From Paramicrobacterium fandaimingii (lineage in GTDB: Bacteria > Actinomycetota > Actinomycetes > Actinomycetales > Microbacteriaceae): a DNA stretch of 64,000 nucleotides. Made by a program: the position numbers and the translations under genes. Numbering within the stretch: the stretch's first letter is position 1; the number at the start of each line of letters is the position of its first letter. A model generated the notes under the pieces. That model did no database searches. It had not been told where the DNA came from and saw only the letters and a list, made by a program, of their open reading frames with translations. The stretch is from positions 2,976,001 to 3,040,000 of the forward strand of contig NZ_CP061170.1 in NCBI RefSeq assembly GCF_011751745.2, written 5' to 3'. This document shows, piece by piece, positions 45,701 to 53,023 of this stretch.

Positions 45701-45978
45701 GTTTCGGGCTGACACTCACCGAGGCCGACTACGTATTCATGCTCGATCCCTGGTGGAACCCCGCAAGTGAGGCGCAGGCGATCGACCGCACGCACCGCAT
45801 CGGGCAGACGAAGAACGTAATTGTGTATCGGCTCGTCGCCGAGGGAACCATCGAAGAGAAGGTGATGGCGCTGCAGCGCAAGAAGGCCGCACTGTTTGAT
45901 GCCGTCGTCGATGACGACGCAGCATTCAGCAGTGCGCTCAGCGCAGACGACATCCGGATGCTGCTCGACGACGCGTGA
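42718..45978 (+). CDS. SNF2/DEAD-type helicase with N-terminal SWIM zinc finger
   Basis: 1086 residues from a GTG. SWIM finger at about 79-89 (CTCPVGLRCKH; CxC-x5-CxH), a long middle region, then the SNF2 ATPase: DDMGLGKT (about 646), DEAQ (about 750), ITGTPLENSLLDLW and the C-terminal helicase part with VFSQFTSFLG, DPWWNPASEAQAIDRTHRIGQ. It probably remodels protein-DNA complexes or RNA polymerase, like RapA/HepA. Monocistronic with little upstream gap. Confidence 0.93.
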   Translation: MPFDALPHIAPDSAARFVSDAMLQRARSYAAGGAVTDMVWTADSRILTSSVAGTERQPYRCTIALVPSGQIYTVERASCTCPVGLRCKHIAATLLVCAGEQLRRSAQKPNEPAWKSAFGTPPRASTDPVPSTPLALGFELRRRAVSTRRHAPQTPATAEDVNDGVALKMRVRPLLQGKRGRWVKGNLSWRTLAHQQHRLGLDSEQLLWFTQFLGLYDATRNLALFGDTETVPLDEFRSPLLWTLLADAERVGITFAGFTRGLTVSLGSSASVSLDVSSADDGLILAPRVTVDGDAFRAQNVFAIGTSGVFTTAVRDDSGIHVTLAPSRTPLTSEALAMLSRTDAVAIPTADVPEFFSDYYPRVSAGIPVTSSDASVDLPEVAPPELVLSATYGARDALTLAWHWEYHDPQRTLQLAQSPGERRDADTEAATKAGVERAWPDVTWAASQALRDVETAEFTEHVLPVLESLEGVRVDVSGTRPEYRELTESPHVSITTVETDQNDWFDLGFVITIEGRTIPFIDLFNALARGKKKLKLVDRTYFSLAHPAFDRLRELLDEADSLDEWEPDHPKLSRYQASLWSEFEDLADETHEAVSWRNSVAALAGGTVTETAVPEALNAELRPYQVHGFQWLAFLWQHGLGGILADDMGLGKTLQALALITHAREEKGTDAGEPPFLVIAPTSVISTWHSEAQRFAPHLDVRIIEATQGKRKTPLAQAVAGADVVIMSYAVMRIDAVHVTEMPWAGLILDEAQFVKNPDSKSHGAAKDIQAPFRLAITGTPLENSLLDLWALCSITAPGLFPSRRRFGEEYVKPVESGEAPERLARLRKRIRPFMMRRTKELVAPELPDKQEQTISVELASDHRSLYDTVLQRERKKLLGLIDDMDRNRFIVFRSLTLLRMLALDPSLVDTEYAGITASKLDVLFEHIDALVSEGHRTLVFSQFTSFLGTVAEQLDARGIRYSYLDGSTRRRKTVIDEFRTGENPVFLISLKAGGFGLTLTEADYVFMLDPWWNPASEAQAIDRTHRIGQTKNVIVYRLVAEGTIEEKVMALQRKKAALFDAVVDDDAAFSSALSADDIRMLLDDA

Positions 45979-46036
45979 CCCTGGTATACCCCGCTGGCAT
46001 CTGAAAGACTCGCAGCAGGGATTAGGGGAGGTTTCC

Positions 46037-47761
46037 ATGGCCACAGTCGCCGAGAACATCGTCGAGACACTCAAGGCAAGCGGAGTGAAAAGAATCTATG
46101 GAATTCCCGGCGATTCTCTGAACGGCTTCACGGATGCTCTGCGCACGCGCCCCGAGATCGACTGGGTGCAGGTGCGCCACGAGGAATCGGCAGCCTTCGC
46201 CGCATCCGCCGAGGCCGCGCTCACCGGCGAGCTCGCCGTATGCGCCGGAAGCTGCGGGCCGGGAAACCTGCACCTGATCAACGGACTTTTCGATGCGCAG
46301 CGTTCCCGGGTTCCCGTGCTGGCCATCGCCGCTCAGATTCCCACTGAGGAGATCGGCAGCGGGTACTTTCAGGAGACTCACCCCGTTGAACTCTTTCGCG
46401 AATGCAGCGTGTATGCCGAGCACGTCTCGAGCGTCGACCAGATGCCGCGTGTGCTGCACATGGCAATGCGAGCTGCCCTCGAGAAGCGCGGCGTCGCCGT
46501 GATCGTGCTTCCCGGCGACGTGGGGCTTGCCGAGGCAGCGAGCGAGCTCATCGCGCCGATCTTCGGCACGACCTCAGCCATCGTTCCCGACGGTGCATCG
46601 CTCGACCGCGCCGCAGAAGCGCTCAACGGGGCAGGCAAAGTGACGATCCTTGCCGGCGCCGGGTGCGAGGGCGCCCACGCCGAGCTCATGCGGTTCGCCG
46701 AAACGCTGAAAGCACCGATCGTGCACGCGATGCGCGGCAAAGAGTTCGTCGAGCACGACAATCCCTACGACGTCGGCATGACGGGGCTGCTTGGCTTCGC
46801 CTCCGGGTACCGCGCGATGGAGACCTGCGACACCCTCGTCATGCTCGGAACGGACTTTCCGTATCAGCAGTTTTTCCCCGACAACGCAACGGTCGTCCAG
46901 GTCGATATTCGCGGGGAGAACCTGGGGCGCCGCACTCCCATCGACGTCGGACTGCGCGGCGGCGTGCGCGAGACGATCGAGGCGCTGCTTCCCCGACTCC
47001 GGGCGGCAAAGAACAGCCGTCACCTCGACGCGATGCGCAAGCACTATGCGAAGACTCGCAAAAAGATGGACGAGCTCGCCACACCGCGACGTGGAGCACA
47101 GCCTCTGCATCCGCAGTATGTCGCGCGCCTCATCGACGAACTCGCAGACGACGATGCAGTGTTCATGCCCGACGTCGGTTCACCCGTCGTGTGGGCGTCA
47201 CGGTATCTCACGATGAACGGCAAGCGCCGGCTCATCGGGTCGTTCACGCATGGCTCCATGGCGAACGCGCTCCCCCAGGCGATCGGCGCTCAGTCGGCTT
47301 TCCCCGATCGCCAGGTTGTGACGTTCTCGGGCGATGGCGGCCTCGCGATGCTGATGGGCGACCTCATCACGCTGACGCAGAGCAAACTGCCGGTGAAGCT
47401 CGTCGTCTTCAATAACTCGTCGCTCAACTTCGTGGAGCTCGAGATGAAGGCGGCAGGCATCGTCACCTTCGGAACAGGTCTCGACAATCCGAACTTTGCT
47501 GATGTCGCGACAGCACTCGGCATCAAGGGGTTCCGCGTCGAACGGTCGAGCGATCTGCGCGACTCGATAAAGCAGGCGTTCGAGCACGATGGTCCTGCCC
47601 TCGTCGACGTGGTCACCGAACGCCAGGAGCTCTCGATGCCTCCAGCGATCACTGCCGAGCAGGTGGGCGGCTTCGCGCTGTATGCCATTCGAACGGTGAT
47701 GTCGGGCCGTGGTGACGAACTGATCGACCTGGCTCGCACGAATGCGCGGCAGGTTCTCTAG
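46037..47761 (+). CDS. poxB: Pyruvate oxidase / pyruvate:quinone oxidoreductase (thiamine diphosphate)
   Basis: 574 residues from the ATG at 46037 (GGGGAGG upstream). GIPGDSLNGFTDALR, VRHEESAAFAASAEAALTGELAVCAGSCGPGNLHLINGLFDA and GDGGLAMLMGDLITLTQSKLPVKLVVFNN show a three-domain ThDP enzyme of the PoxB class. It turns pyruvate into acetate and CO2 with electrons to quinone. PoxB-type membrane anchoring near the C-terminus is possible but not obvious. Confidence 0.9.
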   Translation: MATVAENIVETLKASGVKRIYGIPGDSLNGFTDALRTRPEIDWVQVRHEESAAFAASAEAALTGELAVCAGSCGPGNLHLINGLFDAQRSRVPVLAIAAQIPTEEIGSGYFQETHPVELFRECSVYAEHVSSVDQMPRVLHMAMRAALEKRGVAVIVLPGDVGLAEAASELIAPIFGTTSAIVPDGASLDRAAEALNGAGKVTILAGAGCEGAHAELMRFAETLKAPIVHAMRGKEFVEHDNPYDVGMTGLLGFASGYRAMETCDTLVMLGTDFPYQQFFPDNATVVQVDIRGENLGRRTPIDVGLRGGVRETIEALLPRLRAAKNSRHLDAMRKHYAKTRKKMDELATPRRGAQPLHPQYVARLIDELADDDAVFMPDVGSPVVWASRYLTMNGKRRLIGSFTHGSMANALPQAIGAQSAFPDRQVVTFSGDGGLAMLMGDLITLTQSKLPVKLVVFNNSSLNFVELEMKAAGIVTFGTGLDNPNFADVATALGIKGFRVERSSDLRDSIKQAFEHDGPALVDVVTERQELSMPPAITAEQVGGFALYAIRTVMSGRGDELIDLARTNARQVL

Positions 47762-47833
47762 ATCTCAGCTCGGTCACGAGGTCTTGTGCGGCGTCGCCTC
47801 CTGCGTCATTGTTGATCCCAGCGGAGGATGACT

Positions 47834-48277
47834 ATGTCCAAGAGATACGTTCTGGCCCAGAGTGACTTCGTCGATCTCGCCCCGGGCTACGGAACGGCGG
47901 TGGTGTCCGACCAGGTAACCGAGTCTGGGCGCCCTGTCGGGTACATGTACCGTGAAGACCCAGACGGTGATGGAGACAGCGGGTGGCGCTTTCTCTCGGG
48001 CGACGAGTCGCAGGAATATCTCGACGACGAACGCCATATCGGCGTGTTCGAGGTGAACGATATCGCTAACCTCGACAACGCGATCATTGAGTACCTCGAT
48101 GCTGAGTCGGGAACTCACCTCGTTCGCATTGACGGCTCTGACGATTTCGCCGATGTCGATGACGACGGCGCAGATGAGAACGACGACAGCAACGACCTCG
48201 GTGACGAAGACTGGGAAGAATTTGACGTGGATGCTGTCGACATCCTCGACGATCTCAAAGAAGACGACCGCATGTGA
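47834..48277 (+). CDS. DUF2185 family protein with acidic tail
   Basis: 147 residues from the ATG at 47834 (GGAGG upstream). The core SGWRFLSGDESQEYLDDERHIGVFEVNDIANLDNAIIEYLD is the DUF2185 (Imm33-like) domain, named for immunity proteins. The last 45 residues are almost all Asp/Glu. No toxin or secretion gene is adjacent, so its role is open. Confidence 0.75.
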   Translation: MSKRYVLAQSDFVDLAPGYGTAVVSDQVTESGRPVGYMYREDPDGDGDSGWRFLSGDESQEYLDDERHIGVFEVNDIANLDNAIIEYLDAESGTHLVRIDGSDDFADVDDDGADENDDSNDLGDEDWEEFDVDAVDILDDLKEDDRM

Positions 48278-48293
48278 TCCGCGCCCGCCGCGC

Positions 48294-48914
48294 TCAGCGA
48301 ATTCCCACGATGATGTCGTCGACGACTCGTTCAGCCAGCGCTGAGACGAGCTCGTCATCGTGCGTCGAGAGCGGGCCGTAGATGACCAGTTCCGCGAAAC
48401 CGTGGACAGCGCTCCAACATGCCCATTCCGCACCATCGCGGCGCTCCGCGGCAAGCTCGCCCGCGTCGACAAGAGCATCAAGCGCTTCGATCAGCAATGC
48501 GAACGGCGGTGGCGTGCGGTCGCCCGGCACGCTCAACGGCGGCTCGGGCGCCTCCCGCGCGCCGAAGAACGCGAGGGAAAACCATCCCGGCTCCGCACGA
48601 GCAAAGGCGATGTACCCGAGCCCCACCGCACGCAGGCGCGAGCGTGCACGCGTTGCCGCCGAATCGTCGTCAGAGGCCAGAACCCGCGAGCGCATCGTCT
48701 CGGCCATTCTGGCCTGAATCTCTTCGGCGACGGCGACAATCAGCGCCTGGCGATCCGCAAAGTGTCGGTACGCCGCGTTCGGAGACACCCCGATCTGCTT
48801 CGTGATGCTCCGCAGCCCGATGGCCTGCGCCCCGTCGGTGCGCGCTGCGGCGAGCGCGGCCTCGATCAGTTCCGCTCGCAGATTTCCGTGATGGTACGAA
48901 TCCCTCGTCGACAC
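48294..48914 (-). CDS. TetR-family regulator with WHG-like C-terminal domain
   Basis: 206 residues from a GTG with GGGAGGAA upstream. N-terminal TetR helix-turn-helix (AIGLRSITKQIGVSPNAAYRHFADRQALIVAVAEE) and a C-terminal domain of the TetR_C_13/33 class. It diverges from a DHFR-like gene; a palindrome in between is its likely operator. Confidence 0.88.
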   Translation of the reverse strand: MSTRDSYHHGNLRAELIEAALAAARTDGAQAIGLRSITKQIGVSPNAAYRHFADRQALIVAVAEEIQARMAETMRSRVLASDDDSAATRARSRLRAVGLGYIAFARAEPGWFSLAFFGAREAPEPPLSVPGDRTPPPFALLIEALDALVDAGELAAERRDGAEWACWSAVHGFAELVIYGPLSTHDDELVSALAERVVDDIIVGIR

Positions 48915-48935
48915 TCTTGATTCCTCCCCCGCGTC

Positions 48936-48954
48936 ATGTGTACGGTGTTTACAT
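48936..48954. promoter_or_regulatory. Probable operator of the divergent TetR gene
   Basis: A 19-bp pseudo-palindrome ATGTGTAC-GGT-GTTTACAT (arms ATGTnnAC / GTnnACAT), placed between the TetR gene and the DHFR-like gene. A third half site, GTGTTCACAT, follows at 48959-48968. Confidence 0.6.
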
Positions 48955-49002
48955 TCTAGTGTTCACATCGTCCACATCGTGCGACGCACGCAGGAGGCTG
49001 TC

Positions 49003-49569
49003 ATGCGCACACTCGCCATCACGCAAAACATCACGCTCGACGGATCGATTGAGATGCTCGATGACTGGTTCGATCCCACGGCTGAACCGGACCCCGCGTA
49101 CCAAGCCCTCAAGGCTCGTCAGGACCAGGATGCTGACGCATGCCTGCTCGGCCGGCAGACGTTCGAGGACTTCCGTGGGTTCTGGCCTAAGCACCCCGAC
49201 GACACGCTGGGAGTTTCCGAGTATCTGAATACCGTGCAGAAGTACGTGGTCTCGACGACAATCGTCGACCCTGCGTGGCAGAACTCGACGGTTCTGAGTG
49301 CAGACCCGATTGAGCAGGTTCGCTCCCTCAAACAACAGCCGGGCAAGAACATCGTGTGCACCGGCAGCATCCAGCTGACGCACGCGCTGATCAGCGCCGG
49401 GCTCGTCGACGAGTACCGCCTCTTCACGTATCCGGTCGCGCAGGGGCGTGGCCGCCGACTCTTCCCCACTGGCGTCCGGATGCCGAAGCTTCGGCTCATC
49501 GAGTCACAATCGTTCACCGATGGAGTCGTCTTCACCGCATACCGCCACGATCAGGAGGATCAGCGATGA
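49003..49569 (+). CDS. Dihydrofolate reductase-like (RibD C-terminal domain) protein
   Basis: 188 residues from the ATG at 49003 (CAGGAGG upstream). The fold is visible in TLAITQNITLDGSIE, ACLLGRQTFEDFRGFW and NIVCTGSIQLTHALISAGLVDEYRLFTYPVAQGRGRRLFPTG. NADPH-dependent reductase of unknown substrate. First of a two-gene unit with the DUF899 protein (ATGA overlap), likely repressed by the divergent TetR. Confidence 0.85.
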   Translation: MRTLAITQNITLDGSIEMLDDWFDPTAEPDPAYQALKARQDQDADACLLGRQTFEDFRGFWPKHPDDTLGVSEYLNTVQKYVVSTTIVDPAWQNSTVLSADPIEQVRSLKQQPGKNIVCTGSIQLTHALISAGLVDEYRLFTYPVAQGRGRRLFPTGVRMPKLRLIESQSFTDGVVFTAYRHDQEDQR

Positions 49570-50249
49570 GTACTGCATTTCCGCGCACTGTCGATGCCGC
49601 GTCGTGGCGGCAAGAACTTGACCAGCTGAGGGTACGAGAAAAGGCTGCGACACGAGAACTCGATGCGATAGCCGCCGAACGCCGTCGACTCCCCATGGTC
49701 GAGCTTCCCGAATACACGCTTGATGGCGAGACAGGGCCGATTCGTCTGGCCGACGTCTTCGAGGGCAGGTCGCAGCTCATCACCTACCACCACATGTGGT
49801 TCCCTGGCGAGACCTGGCAGTGCGGTGGCTGCACATCATTTACCTCTCAGTTCACTCGTCTGGACTTCCTTCGAAACTACGACGCACGATTCGTCGTCGT
49901 CACTCAGGGACCGATCGACGAGGCGCTCGCCTACAAGCACCGCGTCGGCAATCAGATGACGTGGTACTCCTCAGCCAACAGCAGCTTCGGCGCCGATGTT
50001 GATGCTCCGGCCGGAGGCGGCTTCGCCCTCAATGTCCTTCTCCGCATAGGCGACACCGTGTACCGAACGTGGCACAGCAGCGGTCGAGGTACCGAGCAGG
50101 TCAGCCATACGTTTCCTCTCGTCGACCTTCTGCCCTGGGGTCGTCGAGAGGAGTGGCAGGACTCGCCTGACGGCTGGCCCGTCTCACCTGCGTACAGTGG
50201 ATGGCTCGATTCACCAGAGATTGCAGCGTTATATGGCGATGATTCCTGA
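49566..50249 (+). CDS. DUF899 thioredoxin-like protein
   Basis: 227 residues. Helical head then LITYHHMWFPGETWQCGGCTSFTSQFTRLDFLRNYDARFVVVTQGPI, the DUF899 thioredoxin-like core with a C-x2-C-type pair (QCGGC). Probably a redox or stress protein. It overlaps the DHFR-like gene by 4 nt. Confidence 0.8.
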   Translation: MSTAFPRTVDAASWRQELDQLRVREKAATRELDAIAAERRRLPMVELPEYTLDGETGPIRLADVFEGRSQLITYHHMWFPGETWQCGGCTSFTSQFTRLDFLRNYDARFVVVTQGPIDEALAYKHRVGNQMTWYSSANSSFGADVDAPAGGGFALNVLLRIGDTVYRTWHSSGRGTEQVSHTFPLVDLLPWGRREEWQDSPDGWPVSPAYSGWLDSPEIAALYGDDS

Positions 50250-50393
50250 AGACTCTTGCCAAATTTGCAGTTCGATGGTGGAATAGTTCGGCTCAGCGCG
50301 CGGTTGGCTCTCTCATCGACGCGAAACACCGTCGCACGATTCCCCTGAGTTTCTGCGCTTTTGCCGCGCCCGCACACAACGAACGGAACACTC

Positions 50394-51911
50394 TTGACTG
50401 ACCGCACCTCTGTCTCTGCGCCAGAGTCCGGAACCTCGACGCACCCAGCACATATGAAAGTGATCTGGCTGCTGCTCGGCGCTGCCTTCGTTGTGATTCT
50501 CAACGAGACGATCATGAGCGTCGCGCTGACCGATCTGATGCGCGATCTCAGCATTTCGGCACGGCTCGCCCAGTGGCTCACGACAGCATTCATGCTCACC
50601 ATGGCCGTTGTGATTCCGATCACTGGCTTTCTGCTGCAGCGCTTCACAACGCGGCAGGTCTTTATCGCCGCGATGACGCTTTTCTCGCTCGGCACCGCGC
50701 TCGCGGCAATCGCACCGGGATTCTGGATGCTGCTCGGCGCACGCGTCGTGCAGGCCTCAGGCACCGCGATCATGATGCCGCTGCTCATGACCACGATCAT
50801 GACCCTTGTTCCGCCGGCCTCCCGCGGAAAGACAATGGGCAATGTGTCGATCGTCATCTCCGTGGCTCCGGCGATCGGCCCGACAGTTTCGGGCATCATT
50901 CTCGATTCGCTCGGCTGGCGCTGGATGTTCATCATCGTTCTGCCGATCGCTGTCGCAATGCTCGTGATCGGCACCAAGTTCATCACCAACGTGAATGAAC
51001 CGCGTAAGCTCCCCATCAGCGTTCCGTCGATCATCGTGTCCGCTATCGGGTTCGGGTCGTTGGTCTACGGGCTGAGCAATATCGGCAGCGGCGACGGAGA
51101 CAACCCGCAGGGAACGCCCGTCAGCGTGTGGGTGACGATCGCCGTCGGCGTCATCGCCCTCGTGGTCTTCGTGTTCATGCAGAAGCGTCTTGAGAAGAAG
51201 GACGACGCACTTCTCGACACACGCACGTTCGCCTCGAAAAACTTCTCGACGTCTGTCGTGATGATGGTCGTTGCCATGATGGGCCTGTTCGGCACGATCA
51301 TCCTCTTGCCGATCTACCTTCAGCAGGCGCTGCACCTCGAGCCGCTCTTCATCGGGCTGCTCGTTCTGCCCGGTGGGTTGCTCATGGGCGTGATGGGACC
51401 GTTCGTCGGCCGCATGTACGACCGGGTAGGGACGAAGCCCCTGCTTGTTCCCGGGACGATCATTGTGGCGGCCGCGCTCTGGACGCTGGCTATGACCGTG
51501 TCGGAGACGACGTCACCGTTCTTCGTTCTCGGTGCGCACCTTGTGCTGAGCCTCGGCCTCTCACTGCTGTTCACGCCGCTGTTCACATCAAGCCTTGGCT
51601 CGGTGCGCCCGCATCTCTATTCCCACGCGAGCGCGATCGTCGGCACAGCGCAGCAGGTTGCCGGCGCCGCCGGAACCGCTCTCTTCATCACGGTGATGGC
51701 CAGCGTGTCAACCGGCCTCATGGCCGAGGGCGTTGCCGATGATGCGAGCGTTGCGAGCGGAGTTCGAGCAGCGTTCCTTGCTGGAGCAGTCATCTTCTCG
51801 TTCGCCATCGTCGGGGCCTTCCTCGTGAAGAAGCCTGCCGATGACATCGCAGACGATGAGCACTCTGACGAGAAGTCCCCAACCGAGCCCGTCGGTGTCA
51901 CCGCCGGGTGA
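50394..51911 (+). CDS. MFS drug transporter, DHA2 (EmrB-like) family
   Basis: 505 residues from a TTG at 50394 (MTDRTSVSAPESG); an upstream TTG at 50361 and the ATG at 50454 are alternatives. About 14 membrane helices. NETIMSVALTDLMRDLSISARLAQWLTTAFMLTMAVVIPITGFLLQRFTTRQ is the DHA2 first block; GPTVSGIILDSLGWRWMFIIVLPIA is the motif C antiporter region. Proton-linked efflux of hydrophobic compounds is expected. Confidence 0.87.
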   Translation: MTDRTSVSAPESGTSTHPAHMKVIWLLLGAAFVVILNETIMSVALTDLMRDLSISARLAQWLTTAFMLTMAVVIPITGFLLQRFTTRQVFIAAMTLFSLGTALAAIAPGFWMLLGARVVQASGTAIMMPLLMTTIMTLVPPASRGKTMGNVSIVISVAPAIGPTVSGIILDSLGWRWMFIIVLPIAVAMLVIGTKFITNVNEPRKLPISVPSIIVSAIGFGSLVYGLSNIGSGDGDNPQGTPVSVWVTIAVGVIALVVFVFMQKRLEKKDDALLDTRTFASKNFSTSVVMMVVAMMGLFGTIILLPIYLQQALHLEPLFIGLLVLPGGLLMGVMGPFVGRMYDRVGTKPLLVPGTIIVAAALWTLAMTVSETTSPFFVLGAHLVLSLGLSLLFTPLFTSSLGSVRPHLYSHASAIVGTAQQVAGAAGTALFITVMASVSTGLMAEGVADDASVASGVRAAFLAGAVIFSFAIVGAFLVKKPADDIADDEHSDEKSPTEPVGVTAG

Positions 51912-51956
51912 TCGGCACGGCCCCCTGAGGTCCACAGCCTCGACACACCACGAGTC

Positions 51957-52020
51957 AATGGAGGCTCGCGCTGTCAGTCAGACTCACTGCGAGTCTGCTG
52001 ATACAGCGCGAGCCTCCATT
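51957..52020. repeat. Large inverted repeat overlapping the 3' end of the NTF2-like gene
   Basis: Perfect 18-bp arms AATGGAGGCTCGCGCTGT (51957-51974) and its complement (52003-52020), with an inner 7-bp pair CAGACTC / GAGTCTG (51979-51985, 51991-51997) and a 5-nt loop. The right arm is coding sequence for the conserved end of the NTF2-like protein (EWRLAL on the minus strand) and the left arm is its inverted copy. It lies between convergent genes and could terminate both, but has no T-tract. Confidence 0.8.
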
Positions 52021-52351
52021 CGCCGTTGAGACGCACATACGTGCTGCACATAAACGCGCGGAACTCTGGTTCCGATCCACGCGAAGCGGTTCCCGTATAC
52101 ACGAGCGTTCGCACCTCATCGCTGACGGCAATGACACGCTCGTCTGTGATCGCGAACCGGTCCCACCGCGGTGCGTCAGCCAAGGACGCCACAACGCCGG
52201 CGCGGTCAAGCGCGAATCCTCCAGCGAGTACCATGACGCCATCGTCGGTCATGATGCTGCCGTAGAACGCGTCGCCCGTCCCGTCGCAGAGGGACTGCCA
52301 CCCTCGGTGTTCAAGAGCAAGGATGTTGTCTTCGTGACCATGATCCATCAT
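51974..52351 (-). CDS. NTF2-like / SnoaL-type small protein (DUF4440)
   Basis: 125 residues. LEHRGWQSLCDGTGDAFYGSIMTDDGVMVLAGGFALDRAGVVASL then FRAFMCSTYVRLNGEWRLALYQQT follow the NTF2 cone-fold pattern. TAGCGT 6 nt before the ATG suggests leaderless expression. Its stop codon lies at the inner edge of the left arm of the inverted repeat 51957-52020. Function unknown. Confidence 0.75.
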   Translation of the reverse strand: MMDHGHEDNILALEHRGWQSLCDGTGDAFYGSIMTDDGVMVLAGGFALDRAGVVASLADAPRWDRFAITDERVIAVSDEVRTLVYTGTASRGSEPEFRAFMCSTYVRLNGEWRLALYQQTRSESD

Positions 52352-52403
52352 GCGATCACGCTAACAACGTCATAGCGAGAGCGGTAGGGGTCGGCGGTCG
52401 CCG

Positions 52404-52790
52404 TCACTGTATCTGGCTATGCTCTCGTGCCTGAATCGTGCTTCGATTGCGCTCCAGAACTGTGCCTTCGCTCCAGTGCATTGCGATGGCACGAGAGGTA
52501 CTGGCGATCTCGTTTGCGCACTCCGGACAGTACCGGTCACTGAGCCCCTGCTTCACTGCGCCCATGTAGGAGCGCGCATCAACGGCGACATTGTCGACGA
52601 CCTTCGCTGTCGTCGTCATGGAGCCAGACGAGACCCCAACGAAGCTGCGGGCACAGGCAAAGCTCCAGTCGTCGGTTGCCGTGACGTCTTGGCACGACCC
52701 CACATCGACGACGAGTTCGCCCGGAACGGCGCGCATGAAATCGTCGGGCTTCTCGCCCTGCAGCTCGGTGGTTGCGATGAGTACTTTCAT
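52404..52790 (-). CDS. Small conserved protein of unknown function (MKVLIATTELQG type)
   Basis: 128 residues from the ATG at 52790 with GGAGAAG upstream. MKVLIATTELQGEKPDDFMRAVPGELVV...SFACARSFVGVSS... resembles actinobacterial DUF7715-like proteins as I remember them; low certainty. It has cysteines in SCQDV, SFACARS and YCPECANE (C-x2-C) that could bind metal. Three 17-bp repeats lie 57 nt upstream. Confidence 0.6.
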   Translation of the reverse strand: MKVLIATTELQGEKPDDFMRAVPGELVVDVGSCQDVTATDDWSFACARSFVGVSSGSMTTTAKVVDNVAVDARSYMGAVKQGLSDRYCPECANEIASTSRAIAMHWSEGTVLERNRSTIQAREHSQIQ

Positions 52791-52846
52791 GATCTTCTCC
52801 CGATTGCGGTTGGAAGATCCGGCACGCCATCGACGGTAGGGGCCAC

Positions 52847-52897
52847 CACTGACACACAGCCAGCACTGACACACAGCCAGCACTGACACACAGCCAC
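52847..52897. repeat. Three tandem copies of a 17-bp repeat
   Basis: CACTGACACACAGCCAG at 52847-52863 and 52864-52880, and a third copy at 52881-52897 differing in the last base. Located in the divergent region between the small minus-strand gene and the DhaK-DhaL gene, 107 nt or more from the latter. May be a multi-site regulatory element or slippage product. Confidence 0.85.
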
Positions 52898-52970
52898 CGT
52901 TACCACTGTCGAACCACGGCGTCGTGAGAGACACTGAAGCGAGGATGCAGATCGCGATCGAATCCAATAT

Positions 52971-52980
52971 CCTATAGGAA
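52971..52980. promoter_or_regulatory. GntR operator-like palindrome upstream of the DhaK-DhaL gene
   Basis: Perfect palindrome TCCTATAGGA, 43 nt before the ATG at 53024. The same sequence recurs at 58797-58806 and, with one change, at 58852-58861. The only GntR gene in the region is in this operon. Confidence 0.7.
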
Positions 52981-53023
52981 CGGATTTAATGATCGGCGTG
53001 CTCAACGACGAGGAGAAATCAGA

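Noticed and set aside
44380..46074. Long antisense open frame (564 codons) opposite the SNF2 gene
   Set aside because: It lies wholly opposite a well-supported helicase, has no ribosome binding site and its composition is that of a GC-rich codon shadow.
52847..52897. CRISPR array
   Set aside because: The units are 17 bp, directly adjacent with no spacers, and no cas genes are present.
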